Origin: Rugalucina vietnamica
Taxonomy: Eukaryota; Mollusca; Bivalvia; Lucinida; Lucinidae
NCBI GenBank assembly: GCA_964017185.1
Contig: OZ024875.1
Coordinates: forward strand, 61,871,043-61,935,042
DNA: 64,000 nt
Direction of reading: 5' to 3'
Of the stretch, positions 11,931-24,071 are shown in pieces. The notes under the pieces were generated by a model. The model was not told the DNA's origin and made no database searches. It saw nothing but the letters and a program-made list of their open reading frames with translations. How positions within the stretch are numbered: the stretch's first letter is position 1; the number at the start of each line of letters is the position of its first letter. Both the position numbers and the translations under genes were made by a program.

Positions 11931-14201
11931 TTCTGATGCAGTATATCATATTCAGCAACTGTTGTTATTGTTTTGTTTCGTTGCTATATGTTCTCTATGT
12001 TGTTGTAGTTGTTCAAGTTGTTTTCTTCTTCTTCTTCTCCTTTTTCTTCTTCTTCTTCTCGCTCCCTAAGCCTTTTTTCGCTTTCATTTACTCTCGTGAT
12101 GCATTTTTCTTGTCGTAATCAGGTGGCCATATTGTTGGCAAGGCTAGCTGTGAGTATCTGTGCCTGTCTCCCAACAGCCACACCAACTGTACAGGACCAG
12201 TTCTCAACCCGCTGGACACCACTAGGACCACCGGGGGCTCGAGCAGTGGGAGCGCCGCACTGGTTGGTATCAACAATTTTATCATTTATAATTGCGAAAA
12301 CTTCTTGAATGAGGGATAGACTCAAGCCTGATGCTTAATATGTTGGGTTAAACAGTGCAACATGGTCCTACGTATATAACTGCGACCAGAACGGACAAAG
12401 TAACGCCTTCTTCGACAGCTGAGCACACAGTTTCGGTGTGCCATTGTTCACTATGTTGTTTAGCGTTGTTCTTTTTTGTTTGAACTCGTTTTAAAAGTTC
12501 AGATTGCCAGGATCTAAAACATTTTGTACGTACAAACGAAAATTGTCTTTTAATAAGAATGTCGAATAGTTCTGTCTATAAAGTCTAGAATGTCCCACGT
12601 AAGGAAGTTAAAATAGTGGAGACAAGCGTATTTCTAAGAAAATTGAGCCGCCCCATGGGAAAACCAACAATCTGCATAGGCGAATAGAAAGGCGCAGATC
12701 AGCTTCGCGGTTACTTTACCGCGAAGCTGATCAGCGCCTTTCTTTTCGCTATTCGGATAGTACAATTCCTCTTCTACTTAAATCCGAAATTTCATGTTTC
12801 TAGCTCTTTTCTGTGCTTGTACAGGCCGGTTTGTGTCGGACCTGTTCGGAACCCAAATTGTTGGTTTTCTCACGCACAGGCTCAATTAATGTTGCGGAAG
12901 CCCGTGTTTGTGTTTTATCTTGTTTTACAGGTATGTAACGGCGACGTTGACATGGCAATAGGTGGCGACCAAGGTGGTTCAATCCGGGTTCCAGCAAGCT
13001 GTTGTGGGTTGGTAGGCCTGAAGCCCACTTGGGGGCTGGTTCCATGCACAGGAGCCATCGGTATAGAGACAACCCTAGACCACGTGGGCCCGATCGCTAG
13101 AACCGTGAAAGATTGTGCACTGTTTCTTCAGGTACTTTTAAAAACATCACGACATCACGCTTAAAATACATGGAGTTTGAAGAATGTGACATTTTTGTAG
13201 TCTATCGAAAGAATATTAATTACTTATTGTATCTACAAAAATGAAAGTCATTGAAACAGCAGCGAAATAAAACAAGACTCGATAACAACGCAATGAATCG
13301 CAAGACAGGGGAAATGTTTGATTTCATGTAACTAAAATTAATACCCTATCAGCCTATGCTGCGGATATGTTCTTTCTTATTCTAAGGGCACCTTCATTTT
13401 GCCTAAATAGTGAAAAATATTTTTTTCTATCCAGGCAATAGCGGGTTATGACCATGGGTTCGATCCCCGGCAACCAGTGAACCTAAAAGTCCCGAAATAC
13501 AATGAATTCGTAAGTAGTTTGATACATAATCATGCACATACCAGTTGAAGATGTTTAATTTGTGCTCAAATGAAACAATCAAAAAGGTTTCAAACGTGAA
13601 TTATCTATCTGCTGATACTGAGGCGATCAATTTCTGAGCATCACGTAAGGTGAATTGGAATTGGCCCAAAATTAGGCTAGTTCCCGTAAGCTCAAACGAC
13701 CATCCATAGAAATATACTGGTATATTGATCAAATATTGATGATTATTTCTTTATAATTCAGACTGGTCATTGTTTCTTTCCATATTAGTCACGATTTTTT
13801 GAATATATATCAAAATGTAATGTTACTATCATCACGAATACTTGTCTGTGAATTAAATATACCTCCACCCCATTATAACGTGCCTTATTATAATGCGGTT
13901 TTCAATATACTACTGCTTTATCTTGTTCCCCAAATTGATTATTATGCTATATGTCTCTTGTAAGTCACCTCGTTTAACAATGGTTAACTTACAACATGCT
14001 ATGATTCTATGGACCCCAAAGATAGCGTTATAATGAAGTTGACCTGTACCCCTAAAACCCATTTTTATTGTATACGGGGATATACATAGACTGTCTCTTA
14101 CCTTTGTTTCAAAACATAGAGTGTGGATACTCGTTGGAACCGCCTCGGCAATACAAGGTGTACCCTAAATCTATGTTTTGAATAATAAATAGAATAAAAT
14201 G

Positions 14202-14236
<35 letters not shown>

Positions 14237-16340
14237 CAAATGAAAATAAATTTACAATTTTTACAAATAAGGAAAAATCTACATATTATATGGGCGTGTT
14301 TTCATAATTACAAGTGCCATTTCAGCTGGAACCAGGCATATCAGGAAGAAGGGTGGGTGTTGTTAAGGAGGGTTTCAATGGCTGCGAAGATGACGTAGTT
14401 AAAGTTGTAAGAAATGCTATTGATATGATGGCAAAGGCAGGGGCTATTGTGGAGGAAGTTTCTATACCAATGCACTTAGATGGTAAGAGCTAAAGTAATA
14501 GCTGACCTGAGCTGTCGGCTTATTTAACGGTTAGATTGAAACTTAGTGGAACGTGGGGTAGCACTTTTTGTGCGCGTGAATTTACTCCTCCGCCAGCAAG
14601 GTATAGCCACGCCCACCACTATTTCCTAAGATAAACATTGTGTTTTTGCACCTATATTTACCTGTAAAAAGCACGTGTTGATTTGTTTGTCTAACCCACG
14701 TGTTGTCTAACCGTCATTGACCGTAAGCTAATGTGCAGATTTGAATGGTCAATATAAAATGAATATTAATGATGGGTGGTTTGACGGAGGACTCAATTGG
14801 TAAGACATCTGAAAAAAATAAATAAATCACAACTCTTTAATATCTAGATGCAGATATATTGTCATTTATTATTTTTCAAAAGTCGAAGACAATTACAAAT
14901 ATATGATAAGACAAAATCCAAACCAAAGACAAGCCACGTCGCTCAGATAGATCCATATATTGCGCATACAGAACAATCCGAAGCCAGTCACAAACCTATG
15001 TTCCACTACTATTTTACCGATATATAACAATGAACGCTAAAGCTACATGAAGTGCCGATTTGGATTTTTCTTCCCTATCAAAGAACCAATCTATAGAATT
15101 TAAGCAGGTTCGCGAACGCTTTGCAGAAATATAGGAGGCATAAGGCATCATACGTTCAATGAGTTCATAGCCATCTAATGATGTTGTTATACCATCAGAC
15201 TTTGTTGGTACTTGAAAGGATGACGATAAGGCCAAAAGCGGCATTCCACATTGCGGTTTCTATGAATGTCATCGTATACCGTTCGGTCTCTGCAATACAC
15301 CTGTAAAGTTTCAGCTGCTAATGAAAAGTGCCTTTAGCGATATGAATCTGTTCGACTGTCTAACATATCCCGAAATTGAACATGGACACATGATCATCTA
15401 GCGATCTATGAGCAGTCCTTAACCAACACCAAGATGATATTCAACGTGCCTTAGTGTTTAGCAAACGGAGTCTAAGAAGTCGTATAAGAAACCCAGCCCA
15501 TATGTTAGTTGTAAGATGGACAATTACGGATAAATTTCAACTTTACGTCTTCGATGCGTGTTTCGACTTGATTACAGACAACAACCCACAACCATACGTT
15601 ATGACTACGCAAAGTTGGAAGCCACTGGTCATCGATGGGTTTCTGCTTTGTCAAATTGCAATTTCAGTTTGACCTTCCTTCAGGAGTGGCAAACTTAGCC
15701 TATCACGTCTTTATGGAGGACGGGACGAGATGCCACTTGCTCATAGTCTGCTAGCACGCAGATGAACGCAACTGGTGAAGCGCAGAACATGTTTTTCACA
15801 TAAATAGACTCAAAAGAAACCACGAGATTCGCGTTATTCCGAAGGTATTTAGCTATAGATTGCTTGCTGTACCGTGATAATACCTTTATAGCACTTGTTT
15901 ATACTGACGTTATGTCATATATAATGCCATTTTTTAAAGAAATAAATATATTGTATGTTAATTGTGTTATTCTAGCTGGTGCTATAATGACTCCAATAGT
16001 AGTTCAAGGAGGATACAGGTGCCTGTTCGCTGGGAATGGTAAGTTTGAACTATGGCAAACACTTTGGCGTGGTCTGCTGCATAGACATACGGTAGGAAGG
16101 CGAATTTTCGTTTTACTTTTCTGTGTATGTAATTTTTACCGGAATGTCAAGCTATTTTATTCTTCAACATTTTTCTGTGTCTTTATTGCTTCGCATTCCA
16201 GTAAACAGTTATAAATGTTTGTTTGATTGTTTGTTTGAGTTGTTGCTTACCGTCCGTCCCAGTCAGCAGCTATGGTCGTGTCGGGACGTTGCCTCCATTT
16301 TATTTTACATCAGGATGTCATGATATCCAAAATGTGCTTG

Positions 16341-16380
<40 letters not shown>

Positions 16381-19300
16381 ACGAAAAATGCTTATATGTA
16401 TAAAAAAAAAAACTTGGATTTTTTTCCAATGTGCAGGGCAGAGCTTAGCTAAGCCCAGCCTTGGATGATTTCATTGTTGAGAAAGGGTCCCAGAGCTGAC
16501 AATGTATAATTGAAGTAAAGGTGACTATGCTTGTTATCTTTGTGCTATACCTGCGTTTCACCTGAATGATTTCAAAATAGGTGAAGTGTATGGTAGACAC
16601 ACAAAAACATAAACATTTTGTTTTTAAGCTACACTCAAATATTTCTATCAAGTTAGCCAATGCCTCTATTTTTGTCAACAACTCTTTGCTTAACTGATGG
16701 TACAGGTCAGTAGAAGGTCAATAAAGTGCAATTCGAAAAAATAAAGCGATTCGGAGAACCAGCTGATTTTACTTATTTTTCCTACAAGGTCAGCTCGGTC
16801 AAATTAGCAGCAAATTTGCTGCATCAAAAACGGTCAAGTTAGCAGCAGTTTTACTGCAGCAAAATCGGTCATGTTACATGTAGCAGCATTTTTGCTACAG
16901 CAAAAGCAGTCAAGTTAACGTTAATTTTGCTTGCAGCGTTAGAATTAAATTTGCTGCAGCAAAATACAGTCAAGTTAGCGGCAATTTTGCTGCAGCGAAA
17001 TTGGTCAAGTAAGCAGCTATTAAATAATATCGCTTGCAGCGAACATTTTTGTCGCAGATATATTTGGCTTTACTCTAGGAGATAACGCATAAGAAAATGA
17101 CATTTAATGCCACAATCACATCTTTTCGACGTCACCTACGAAAAAAGTTCAATGTAAGTGGAAATGTTTGTCGCCATTTTTTATTATTTTATTCTTATTA
17201 TTATTTTTTTTTCTTTTTCGTCTGGCTGTGATCGCTATGTAGAAAATGATGATGAATGCTGCAACAGAACTTTTCTAGACCACATATTACCAATGTTATG
17301 GAAAATGTTGCCGATTTTTACAGTTTCGTCTGACTGTGAGTGCTATAGGAAACGAATACTTATGCCTCAAACAAGACTTTTCTATCCCACCCATAACATA
17401 GCTTAAGGACAAAAGTTCCCTGCCAACAGTTAAAGTGTCCATAGACTGCAGGGTAATAGGTTTGCTCATCAGTGTAAGCTTCAAGATAGACGATGATACT
17501 CTGGAGCCTTGTCTGTATGAACAATAGACAATAGGTGGCAAAAAGTTTCGATGCAGCTAACGACCGTTTTTTTTTTTGTTTTTTTTTTTTTGGTGCTACT
17601 GCTGCTGCTGCTGCAACAGATTCGCTGCTAACTTGACTGAGCTGTCAGTAACACTTTACAGATCCGTACTGTGGCTTCCAGTAATTGCAATTTTTTTCTG
17701 CTGCCCTCATTAGTAAATTAGTAATTTAAAGTAAGCCTGCATCATTTGATATTTAATTGTATCAGAATTAAAGTTTTAAACCTGAAAGGAAAAACAGAGA
17801 GTCATACAACAAGAATGTTTACTTGGCATTTACTAAGGGGATTTTCAATATGGCCATACATAAATACAGTCATGTAGTACAGAATATTTTTCTGTGATAG
17901 TATGTGTTTACCCATCATTTTCATTGCATGAGGTTAAATTTTGACACTGATTGGTTCAACAATAACAAGTGTCCAAGTGAGAACTACCTATTTCTAAATG
18001 TAATGGTCAACTTTGGCATTGTCAATCAAAAATTGACAGGCTCCGCCCTGCACATTGAAAAAAATCAGACTATACGTATGGATGGTTTGACTTGAACCAC
18101 TTTTCCTCGGCAGGCTCAGATCCGGGCGGTAAACCAGCAATAATGGGCAGATGGTCAGCCAGTAGTGCATAAGCTTTATCTTTAGGCACAAGCAGCCCAT
18201 TTATTTCTTTAGGCCCCAATGATTGGGCGCCCCAGTAAACAGTAATAGCAATACATTTCAATATAACTTACATTCTAATCAACTCACATTTTCATATTTA
18301 AGAATGAGGACCTTAGCAGTTAACATCTTTTAATAATTTAAAATTGTTTACAGCCCATGGATATCATTGGAAAGGGCTATATAATGAGTCACTACAGGAA
18401 GCTTTATTTCGTGGGTTTAAATGTCGAGCAGAAGATATGCCAAGCGTGAGTATCTATTTATCTATAAAAGTCGAAACATGTAATTTTCAGTAATTTATTA
18501 AAAAAAAACGCGTCATTGCAAGCTAGTATAACTGGTATACATTAACAGATATAGCTTGCAAAAAGGATATCATCTCATGCACGGTGTCGCTTTACTACGT
18601 ATACAGTATGAGGAAGAAAGCGTTTGAAAGAAAGAAAAGAAAGAGAAAATTACTATCAACTTTTTATATAATGATTAAATAGAGGCCGTTGTTGGAACAT
18701 GGTACAAAACAAACTCATTATCATACATAGTCTTGTATATAGATCTAATCTTGATTTAGACGCTTAATCTTAATAATTCTTTTCAGAATCCAAAGCATTT
18801 CATTTTGTCCGGCAGTTATCTAGAGAAACACTATGGCAACAAGTTTTATGGGAAAGCCCAGAATGCTTTGATTCTCCTCCGCCAAGCCTACGACCTAGCC
18901 CTGGGGCAGTATGATGTTCTAGTAATGCCCACTGTGCCCACAAAGGCCCCAAAACTACCAGAGAAGGGACAGTCAAAAGAAGGTAACAATCAATGCTGAG
19001 CTATGCTGGTCCCTACATGAGATCACTTCTTTTGTTTTTGTCTTTGTGTTTAAATTTTTTGTTCTGTTGGCGCATATGTATGTTTTCCTATTTTAGTTAA
19101 GTTTAGGTAACTGAGTGGCCATCTATTGGGAAAATAGCTGCTAATTCGGCTTACAATGTGTTATCATGGTATAAGTAAGTACCTGATTGTTAATTTAGTT
19201 TTTTCGCACCTCGGTTATATGGAGTGGGAATCTTTTTCTGATTGCATCTTTTCCTGTTCTTTGCCTTCTTGTACCTATTCTATTGCAAAACATATTAAAA

Positions 19301-19684
19301 TTAATTTAGTAAGTAATGATCGCGTAGTTGGTCATTTTTGTTTCAGTTACACAATGACGTGGCCCGTGACTTGGCTTTGAGGTCCATTAATATTGTATAA
19401 AGTAGGCCCTCCCTTCTGCTTACATTATAATTCAGTCATTTGGAGAATAATCATTGATAAGATTTCTTTATGTATTTACACATTTATTTCTTTCAGAACG
19501 CCCAAGGGGTTTGGGACTGAGGAACACCCAACCATTCAACATCACCGGTCACCCATCACTGTCAATCAATGCAGGGTACTCTGAGGGGCTCCCTATAGGC
19601 ATGATGATAACTGGGAAACATTTTGATGAAACAACTGTACTGCAGGTTGCTTATGCATTTGAACAACTCAGAGATGGAAAATAA
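9539..19684 (+). CDS. Amidase-signature (AS) family hydrolase, 12 exons, 512 aa
   Basis: Predicted to hydrolyse carboxamides to acid plus ammonia; substrate unknown. Exons: 9539-9554, 10099-10206, 11015-11144, 11425-11597, 12123-12262, 12931-13131, 13435-13509, 14326-14482, 15976-16038, 18354-18445, 18787-18982, 19497-19684 (stop TAA). They total 1,539 nt and stay in frame through eleven GT-AG introns. Seen in the protein: AIKDN with candidate catalytic Lys about residue 107, GGSSSGS at 180-186 (cis-Ser), GGDQGGSIR with nucleophile Ser about 206, and a C-terminal [14 protein letters not shown] block. No signal peptide or membrane helix is seen, so it is probably cytosolic. The closest family pattern I recall is the roughly 520-aa enantioselective/acylamidase group of bacteria rather than GatA or vertebrate FAAH. 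Exon 1 codes only MAEKK plus one base; it was chosen because its phase fits and the donor is GTAAGG. No clear poly(A) signal was seen. Confidence 0.9.
9561..9605. repeat. (CT)n microsatellite next to the exon 1 donor
   Basis: About 22 CT units start six bases inside intron 1 of the amidase gene. Confidence 0.95.
9675..9865. mobile_element. Partial copy of the CGCGAC-type self-similar element
   Basis: It shares CCAAAATTTCGCGGC and TGCGACACTCGCACGAA-like strings with 48876-49519 and ends in a matching terminal repeat (TTCGCATACCAGTAA). The left end is missing. It lies in intron 1 of the amidase gene. Confidence 0.6.
10224..10726. mobile_element. MITE of about 500 bp with inverted ends of about 60 bases
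   Basis: The left end GCACCAGTCATTTGTATCCC and the reverse complement of the right end GCACCACTCATTTGTATCCC match with one change; similarity continues through CCTAGGGCCGGG and AGCGGGGCT. It lies in intron 2 of the amidase gene, 18 bases after the exon 2 donor. The middle includes an A-rich run at 10570-10606. Confidence 0.75.
11880..12060. repeat. (TTTC)n and (TTC)n microsatellites
   Basis: TTTC repeats at 11880-11930 and TTC-rich DNA at 12025-12060, both in amidase intron 4. The second forms the extended pyrimidine tract before exon 5. Confidence 0.9.
12644..12886. mobile_element. GC-hairpin MITE, copy 1
   Basis: About 240 bases with ends GAGCCGCCCCATGGGAAAAC and (reverse complement) GAGCCTGTGCGTGAGAAAAC. 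The long central palindrome is built on GCGCAGATCAGCTTCGCGG. It lies in intron 5 of the amidase gene and ends 44 bases before exon 6. Related copies: 23122, 28093, 57850, 59368. Confidence 0.8.
14041..14313. mobile_element. Fold-back MITE copy B
   Basis: Core CAAAACATAGAGTGTGG / CTAAATCTATGTTTTG with the GTTGGAACCGCCTCGG loop and a TATATGGGCGTGTTTTCATAA end. It stops about 12 bases before amidase exon 8, so the acceptor lies against the element. Confidence 0.75.
15240..15770 (+). pseudogene. Decayed Ty3/Gypsy-type reverse transcriptase and RNase H remnant
   Basis: Inside amidase intron 8. Frame from about 15244 reads [18 protein letters not shown], matching the RT block before the catalytic motif. 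Further on come [16 protein letters not shown] and [19 protein letters not shown], which match the RNase H TDNNPLTYV ... KLDATGHRW region of Gypsy elements. Stops and frameshifts separate them and the catalytic aspartates are not intact. No LTR or integrase was seen. Confidence 0.65.
16240..16335 (-). repeat. SINE-like 3' tail fragment
   Basis: The minus strand matches 35510-35580 through ATGGAGGCAACGTCCCGACA and GACTGGGACG, so this is a fragment of the same dispersed family in amidase intron 9. Confidence 0.55.
16341..16379. repeat. Poly-A tract
   Basis: About 39 A in a row directly next to the SINE-like fragment. Confidence 0.95.
16791..17644. mobile_element. Self-similar inverted-repeat element, TTAGCAGC family
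   Basis: The ends CAGCTCGGTCAAATTAGCAG and (reverse complement of the right end) CAGCTCAGTCAAGTTAGCAG match with two changes. The left 250 bases are five or six degenerate copies of GGTCAAGTTAGCAGCAATTT plus GCTGCAGC, itself partly palindromic. It lies in amidase intron 9. No coding frame of note; a fragment recurs at 39302-39390. Confidence 0.75.
18060..18245 (-). repeat. SINE-like dispersed repeat, minus orientation
   Basis: The reverse complement aligns with 35262-35455 (shared strings TTGTGCCT, GACCATCTG, TGAGCCTGCC, ATCCATAC), including near-matching short translations. In amidase intron 9. Confidence 0.6.
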
Positions 19685-19721
19685 CACTTTAAACAGCATA
19701 GAGAGGTGTGAAAATTAGCGC

Positions 19722-19995
19722 TTTAGACAGCACACCCCCTGAAACCCCACGTATATATAGAAAATCTGGGGTTTGCAGGGGTAAACCTAATTTTCTTATT
19801 TTTGAACCAAAACATACATTGTGGGTACTCGTTAGAACCGCCTCGGCGAGACGTTTCTTACGTGTACCCACAATGTATGTTTTGAGCAAAAATGTTAAAA
19901 ATATCTTTTTTTTTTTTTTTGCAGTGAAGTTTTCAATTGTTTCTTCTAAAACATTTCTCTGTATATTGCATGGGCAAGTTTTCGTAATGGATGCA
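19722..19995. mobile_element. Fold-back MITE copy C
   Basis: Core GTGGGTACTCGTTAGAACCG with inverted flanks AAAACATACATTGTGGG / CCCACAATGTATGTTTTG. It begins about 40 bases after the amidase stop, so it may supply part of the 3'UTR. Confidence 0.8.
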
Positions 19996-20591
19996 GGAAA
20001 TAGCACTTTGGAATCAAGGGTCTGGAAGTATCACTTTTGACAGTTTTGGTGCGGCAAATAACTTTCTGTGCAGATTTGAAACGGAGAAATAGCGAACCAT
20101 CCGAGAAGTTGACAGAAGAAAATGACCTCTTCACACCCAGACACAAAGGATTGTGTACTTTTCTGCGGCTGTTTTGTTATATTCTATAATTCTGAATATA
20201 TTTTCAGTCAGTATGTCTATTTCTGATTAAACTGATTATATTTCTTCAATAACATTAATATGCAGTTGTAAAGTAACAATAATTGTATCGGAAATGGTAC
20301 AAAAGTTTGATACATTATATTGATAGAACTTCGTGATAGAACTTTCCTTACTTGAATAGCTCTGGGTCGTCTTTATTATGGTTCTCTTTCAAATTGTCAT
20401 TTTATCCTACCATGTTGCTGAAAACGAACTTCTTGTTACTACCAATTGCCCATTTTACGAAATTCAATCCTATTAAGTATTTCCATGTTATTCAAAATGT
20501 TAAAGCCCCTTGCACATTATTTATAGAATATAGTGTGGTATTAAAGTGGAGGACAGAATTGACTCAGTTTGGCTGGTTCATGCATTTTATT

Positions 20592-20611
20592 GTGGGCGCC
20601 TAGGCGCCCAC
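20592..20611. repeat. Perfect 20-base palindrome
   Basis: GTGGGCGCCTAGGCGCCCAC is self-complementary over 20 bases. The 19,996-20,750 stretch around it shows no gene. Confidence 0.8.
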
Positions 20612-20789
20612 ATTCTCTATAAGTCATATGTACGCTGGAGCACTTACACAATTTTGACCATACCTGGGAGTGTTTGTTCATACTTTATTCTTGCTACTTC
20701 CGGTCTACTCTTACGGTTCAACTATTTACCACTGTCTAATCATTAGTAGCGCACCACAAGTTGGGGTCACCTCAGTATAACAACGTATA

Positions 20790-22160
20790 CTGAATACTCT
20801 GAAACCACTGGGCAAATCAAAGCCAAACTTCATGTGGAGCATCCTTAGGATGGGGGATACCAAAGTTTGTATAAATGGTCCAGGTCACATGACCAAGGTG
20901 GCCACCAGGGCTATAAATAGTAAAAACCTTAAAAAATCTTCTTCTCTGAAACCGGTGGACCGATTTCAATGAAACTTGGTATGTATCATAGGGGACGCCT
21001 GCCCATCATAGTTTATATAAATCATGACCTTGGGTTGACCTTGACCTATTTTACCGCTAGGTCAATTTTGGTCACATAGGCTCTTCAATGGAAAAAAGTG
21101 AGAGCATTGAATTTTTCAGGACATTTTGAAACCTGCGACCTGAAAGTTGGTAGATACAGACAACTTATTGATTTAATGAAGTGTTGTGAGTATCCAAGGT
21201 CAAGGTCATTTCTTGACCTTGACCAAAGGTCATTCACATATTGAATTTAAAACTTTATTTTCTCAGAAACTACTCGACTAATCAAAGCCAAACTTCATGT
21301 GGAGCATCCTTAGGAAGGGGAACCAAAGTTTGAGTAAATGGTCCAGGTCACGTGACCAATATGGCTGCCAGGACTATAAATAGCAAAAAACATAAAAAAA
21401 AAAATTTCTTCTCTGGAACCGGTGGACCGATTTCAATGAAACTTGGTATGTAGCATCGGGGACGCCTGCCCATCATAATTTATATAAAACATGACCTTGG
21501 GTTGACCTTGGCCTATTTTACCGCAAGGTCAATTTTGGTCACATAGGCTCTTCAATGGAAAAAAAGTGAAAGCATTGATTTTTTCAAAAAGTTTCAAAGC
21601 TTATGACCTGAAAGTTGGTAGATACAGACAACTTATTGATTTAATGAAGTGATGTGAGTATTCAAGGTCAAGGCCATTTCTTGACTTTAGCCAAATGTCG
21701 TTTACATATTAAATCTAAAGCTTAATGTTCTCAGAAACCACTTGACTAATCAAAGCCAAACTTCATGTGGAGCATCCTTAGGAACGGAAAATCAAAGTTT
21801 GTATAAATGGCCCAGGTCACATGACCAAGACGGCAGCCAGGGTTATAAATAGCAAAAACCTAAAACAAATCTTCTTCGATGGAACCGACGGATCGATTTC
21901 AATGAAACATACTATGTAGCATCAAGGGCCCTGGCCCATCATAGTTTATATAAATCATGACCTTGGGTTGACCTTGACCTAATTTACAGTAAGATCATAT
22001 TTGGTCACATAGGCTTTTTAATGGAAAAAAAACATGATTTTCAGAATGTTTTAAATAAAACCTGTAACCTGTAAATAGGTAGATACAGACAACTTCTAGA
22101 GTTAATGAAGTTATTTGAGTAATTAAGGTCAAGGTCATTTAGGTCATTTTTCAATCAAAG
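20790..22160 (+). repeat. 465-bp-family tandem array, three units, plus orientation
   Basis: CTTCATGTGGAGCATCCTTA recurs at 20828, 21293 and 21761 (period 465-468), each followed by GGTCACATGACCAA and CCTTGGGTTGACCTTG. Same family as 3698-4748 and 6120-8708 but more diverged between units, so older. Confidence 0.85.
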
Positions 22161-22349
22161 TCTGTTTCTATGGCTTGACGCTGTCGCGCCAAGCAAAAAC
22201 CATTGGCTGAAAAAAAAAATTTATAAAACTTTGTGAATTTAACTCGCAGGAGTCAAACAATACCAAGAATCATGTATTAACAAAATAACGGTTGCAGAGT
22301 GTCCAGCACCAACATCATTCCACAAACCCAATTGGCATAAATAACAGTA

Positions 22350-22560
22350 TCTGCTCAAACTCAGTAGGTTGAATAACAGCTCCAGGATCGGTAGGTACCG
22401 GGTTCTATCCCGGGCCGCGACATACCAAAGTCGATAGCAACGGCATTAGTTGCCCTCCCCTTGGCACTATGATTTTCGGGATGGCCTTTGTGTCAATATA
22501 ATGTGACTATGGGGATATCAGGTAAAGTGTCTGGGATCTGATACTGGCAAAAGTAAGGTC
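22350..22560 (+). repeat. tRNA-like SINE candidate
   Basis: A B-box-like GGGTTCTATCCCGGG and a GTTGCCCTCCCCTTGGCAC body suggest a tRNA-derived SINE; no A box or tail could be fixed. Confidence 0.3.
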
Positions 22561-23960
22561 AATGTAAAAGTTAGCAATGAGCTCCCTGTCACAACCAGGC
22601 GCCATCATGATATTTCAGATAATGTTGGCAACAACGTTAAAATCAACAAAGTATCTACTCACAACACTGCAAGTCTGTTTACACCGAAATTTAGCTAAAC
22701 GCCCACCAGCTTTTTAGAAAAGCTAATACTTGTAAAATGTTTTATTCGCCATTTTGTAGTATTTTTATTTATTGGGTTCTGATGGGAAAAAGTTTTAATA
22801 TCAATTTATGCATGTAAATACATATTGTAAATCACTTTAAAAGAATTACAAGAACTGGCGATGAGTGTGGCGCTTATAAATTATTTGTAATTGATAGACA
22901 CATAACCACTATATTCGGAACAGCGAACTAATATTTTTTTCTCAAGATTTTTATGTATATTTTATAATTATTTTTGTTAAAACAAATCAATCATACTTGT
23001 TAATTTTGTGGGGTGAAATATCAATGAAAGAAAGTCGAGCTGCTGCATTTTTCACCAATGACTCCCATTACATGGTGCATTACACTTTCAGTAGGCAAGG
23101 TGAGTGATGCAATGACAAATGAGCCTGTGCGTGAGAAAACCAACACTTTGATTTTCGACCAGGTCTGACACAAACCGGCATGTACAGTCACAGAAGCAGG
23201 CTAAAAGCTTGAAATTTAGGATTTAAGAAGAAGAAGAAGGATTGTACTATCTGAGCAGCGAAAACAAAGGCGCTGATCAGCTGTGCAATTACCGCACAGG
23301 TGATCTGCGGCTTTGTTTTCGCCTATGCAAATTGTTGGTTTTCTCGTACAATGACAAATCGTAGTTCATTGCTGGTGTTGGTTATTTGGACGAAGGAACT
23401 TACCATAAAATAGGCCTACATTCAAATGTCTAGAATTGCTTTATTCGGCACATGTACGATTTAAGTTTTAGTCACGGCAATGTTACATGCAATGCACATT
23501 TTTGCTGTGACCTAACGTACACCTTTTACAATTTCGCGTCTTTTGAAAATAGCACAGTTGCGTGATGGACGTCCTGCTTCTACATAGAACAATCGGTGCG
23601 TCTGAATAATACACGTAGCATACTTTCAAGAGGCACGATTTTTACTTATTATAGCATGTAGTGGGCGAAGGACTTGAACTCTTAATACAACTAGTCTTGC
23701 TGCGTTCAGTCAGTTTGAACTAGTTTAATTTTGATGGATGCCACTCCACAAAGTAAATTAAGTGATCATCTATATTTCATTTTGTTTTAGCAAACAAACG
23801 AGCTCTTCAATAATTTCTTAAATGAATAGATTACAAGGTGTAATAAATTTTACTCCCTTTAGTTTCGCGATTTAGATCCGTAATACGTCATTTGTTTAGA
23901 CGTTAAGACTATTTACATGTTTACACAGACAGTAATGACGCCCCTGTGTAGGCTAGAAAT
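22561..23960. other. Intergenic DNA before the chitin-binding gene
   Basis: No gene recognised. It contains one GC-hairpin MITE (23122-23350) and otherwise unique AT-rich sequence; the promoter of the downstream gene lies at its right edge. Confidence 0.5.
23122..23350. mobile_element. GC-hairpin MITE, copy 2
   Basis: Opposite orientation to copy 1: starts GAGCCTGTGCGTGAGAAAAC and contains GCGCTGATCAGCTGTGC. Its right terminal repeat is cut short. CAATGACAAAT occurs exactly at both edges (about 23111 and 23349), an 11-base direct repeat that may be a target duplication. Confidence 0.75.
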
Positions 23961-23963
23961 ACG

Positions 23964-23970
23964 TATAAAA
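23964..23970 (+). promoter_or_regulatory. TATA-box candidate for the chitin-binding gene
   Basis: TATAAAA lies 108 bases upstream of the first in-frame ATG. A start site about 30 bases downstream would give a 5'UTR of about 80 bases containing one short upstream ORF (ATG at 24005, stop before 24072). Inferred from position and motif only. Confidence 0.45.
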
Positions 23971-24071
23971 CCAGAAACTCTAACCAAATTTTCATCATTT
24001 ATTTATGATAACCCAAGCTGGACAGAGCTCTAACATTTTTACGTTAAACGGATTTCATATTGTCTAGTTTT

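Noticed and set aside
13448-13475. tRNA B-box look-alike GGGTTCGATCCCCGG
   Set aside because: It is inside amidase exon 7, in frame as the codons for GFDPRQ; no tRNA arms surround it.
9539-19684. Amidase as bacterial contamination
   Set aside because: Eleven GT-AG introns with consistent phases and animal-type repeats inside the introns show it is a host gene.
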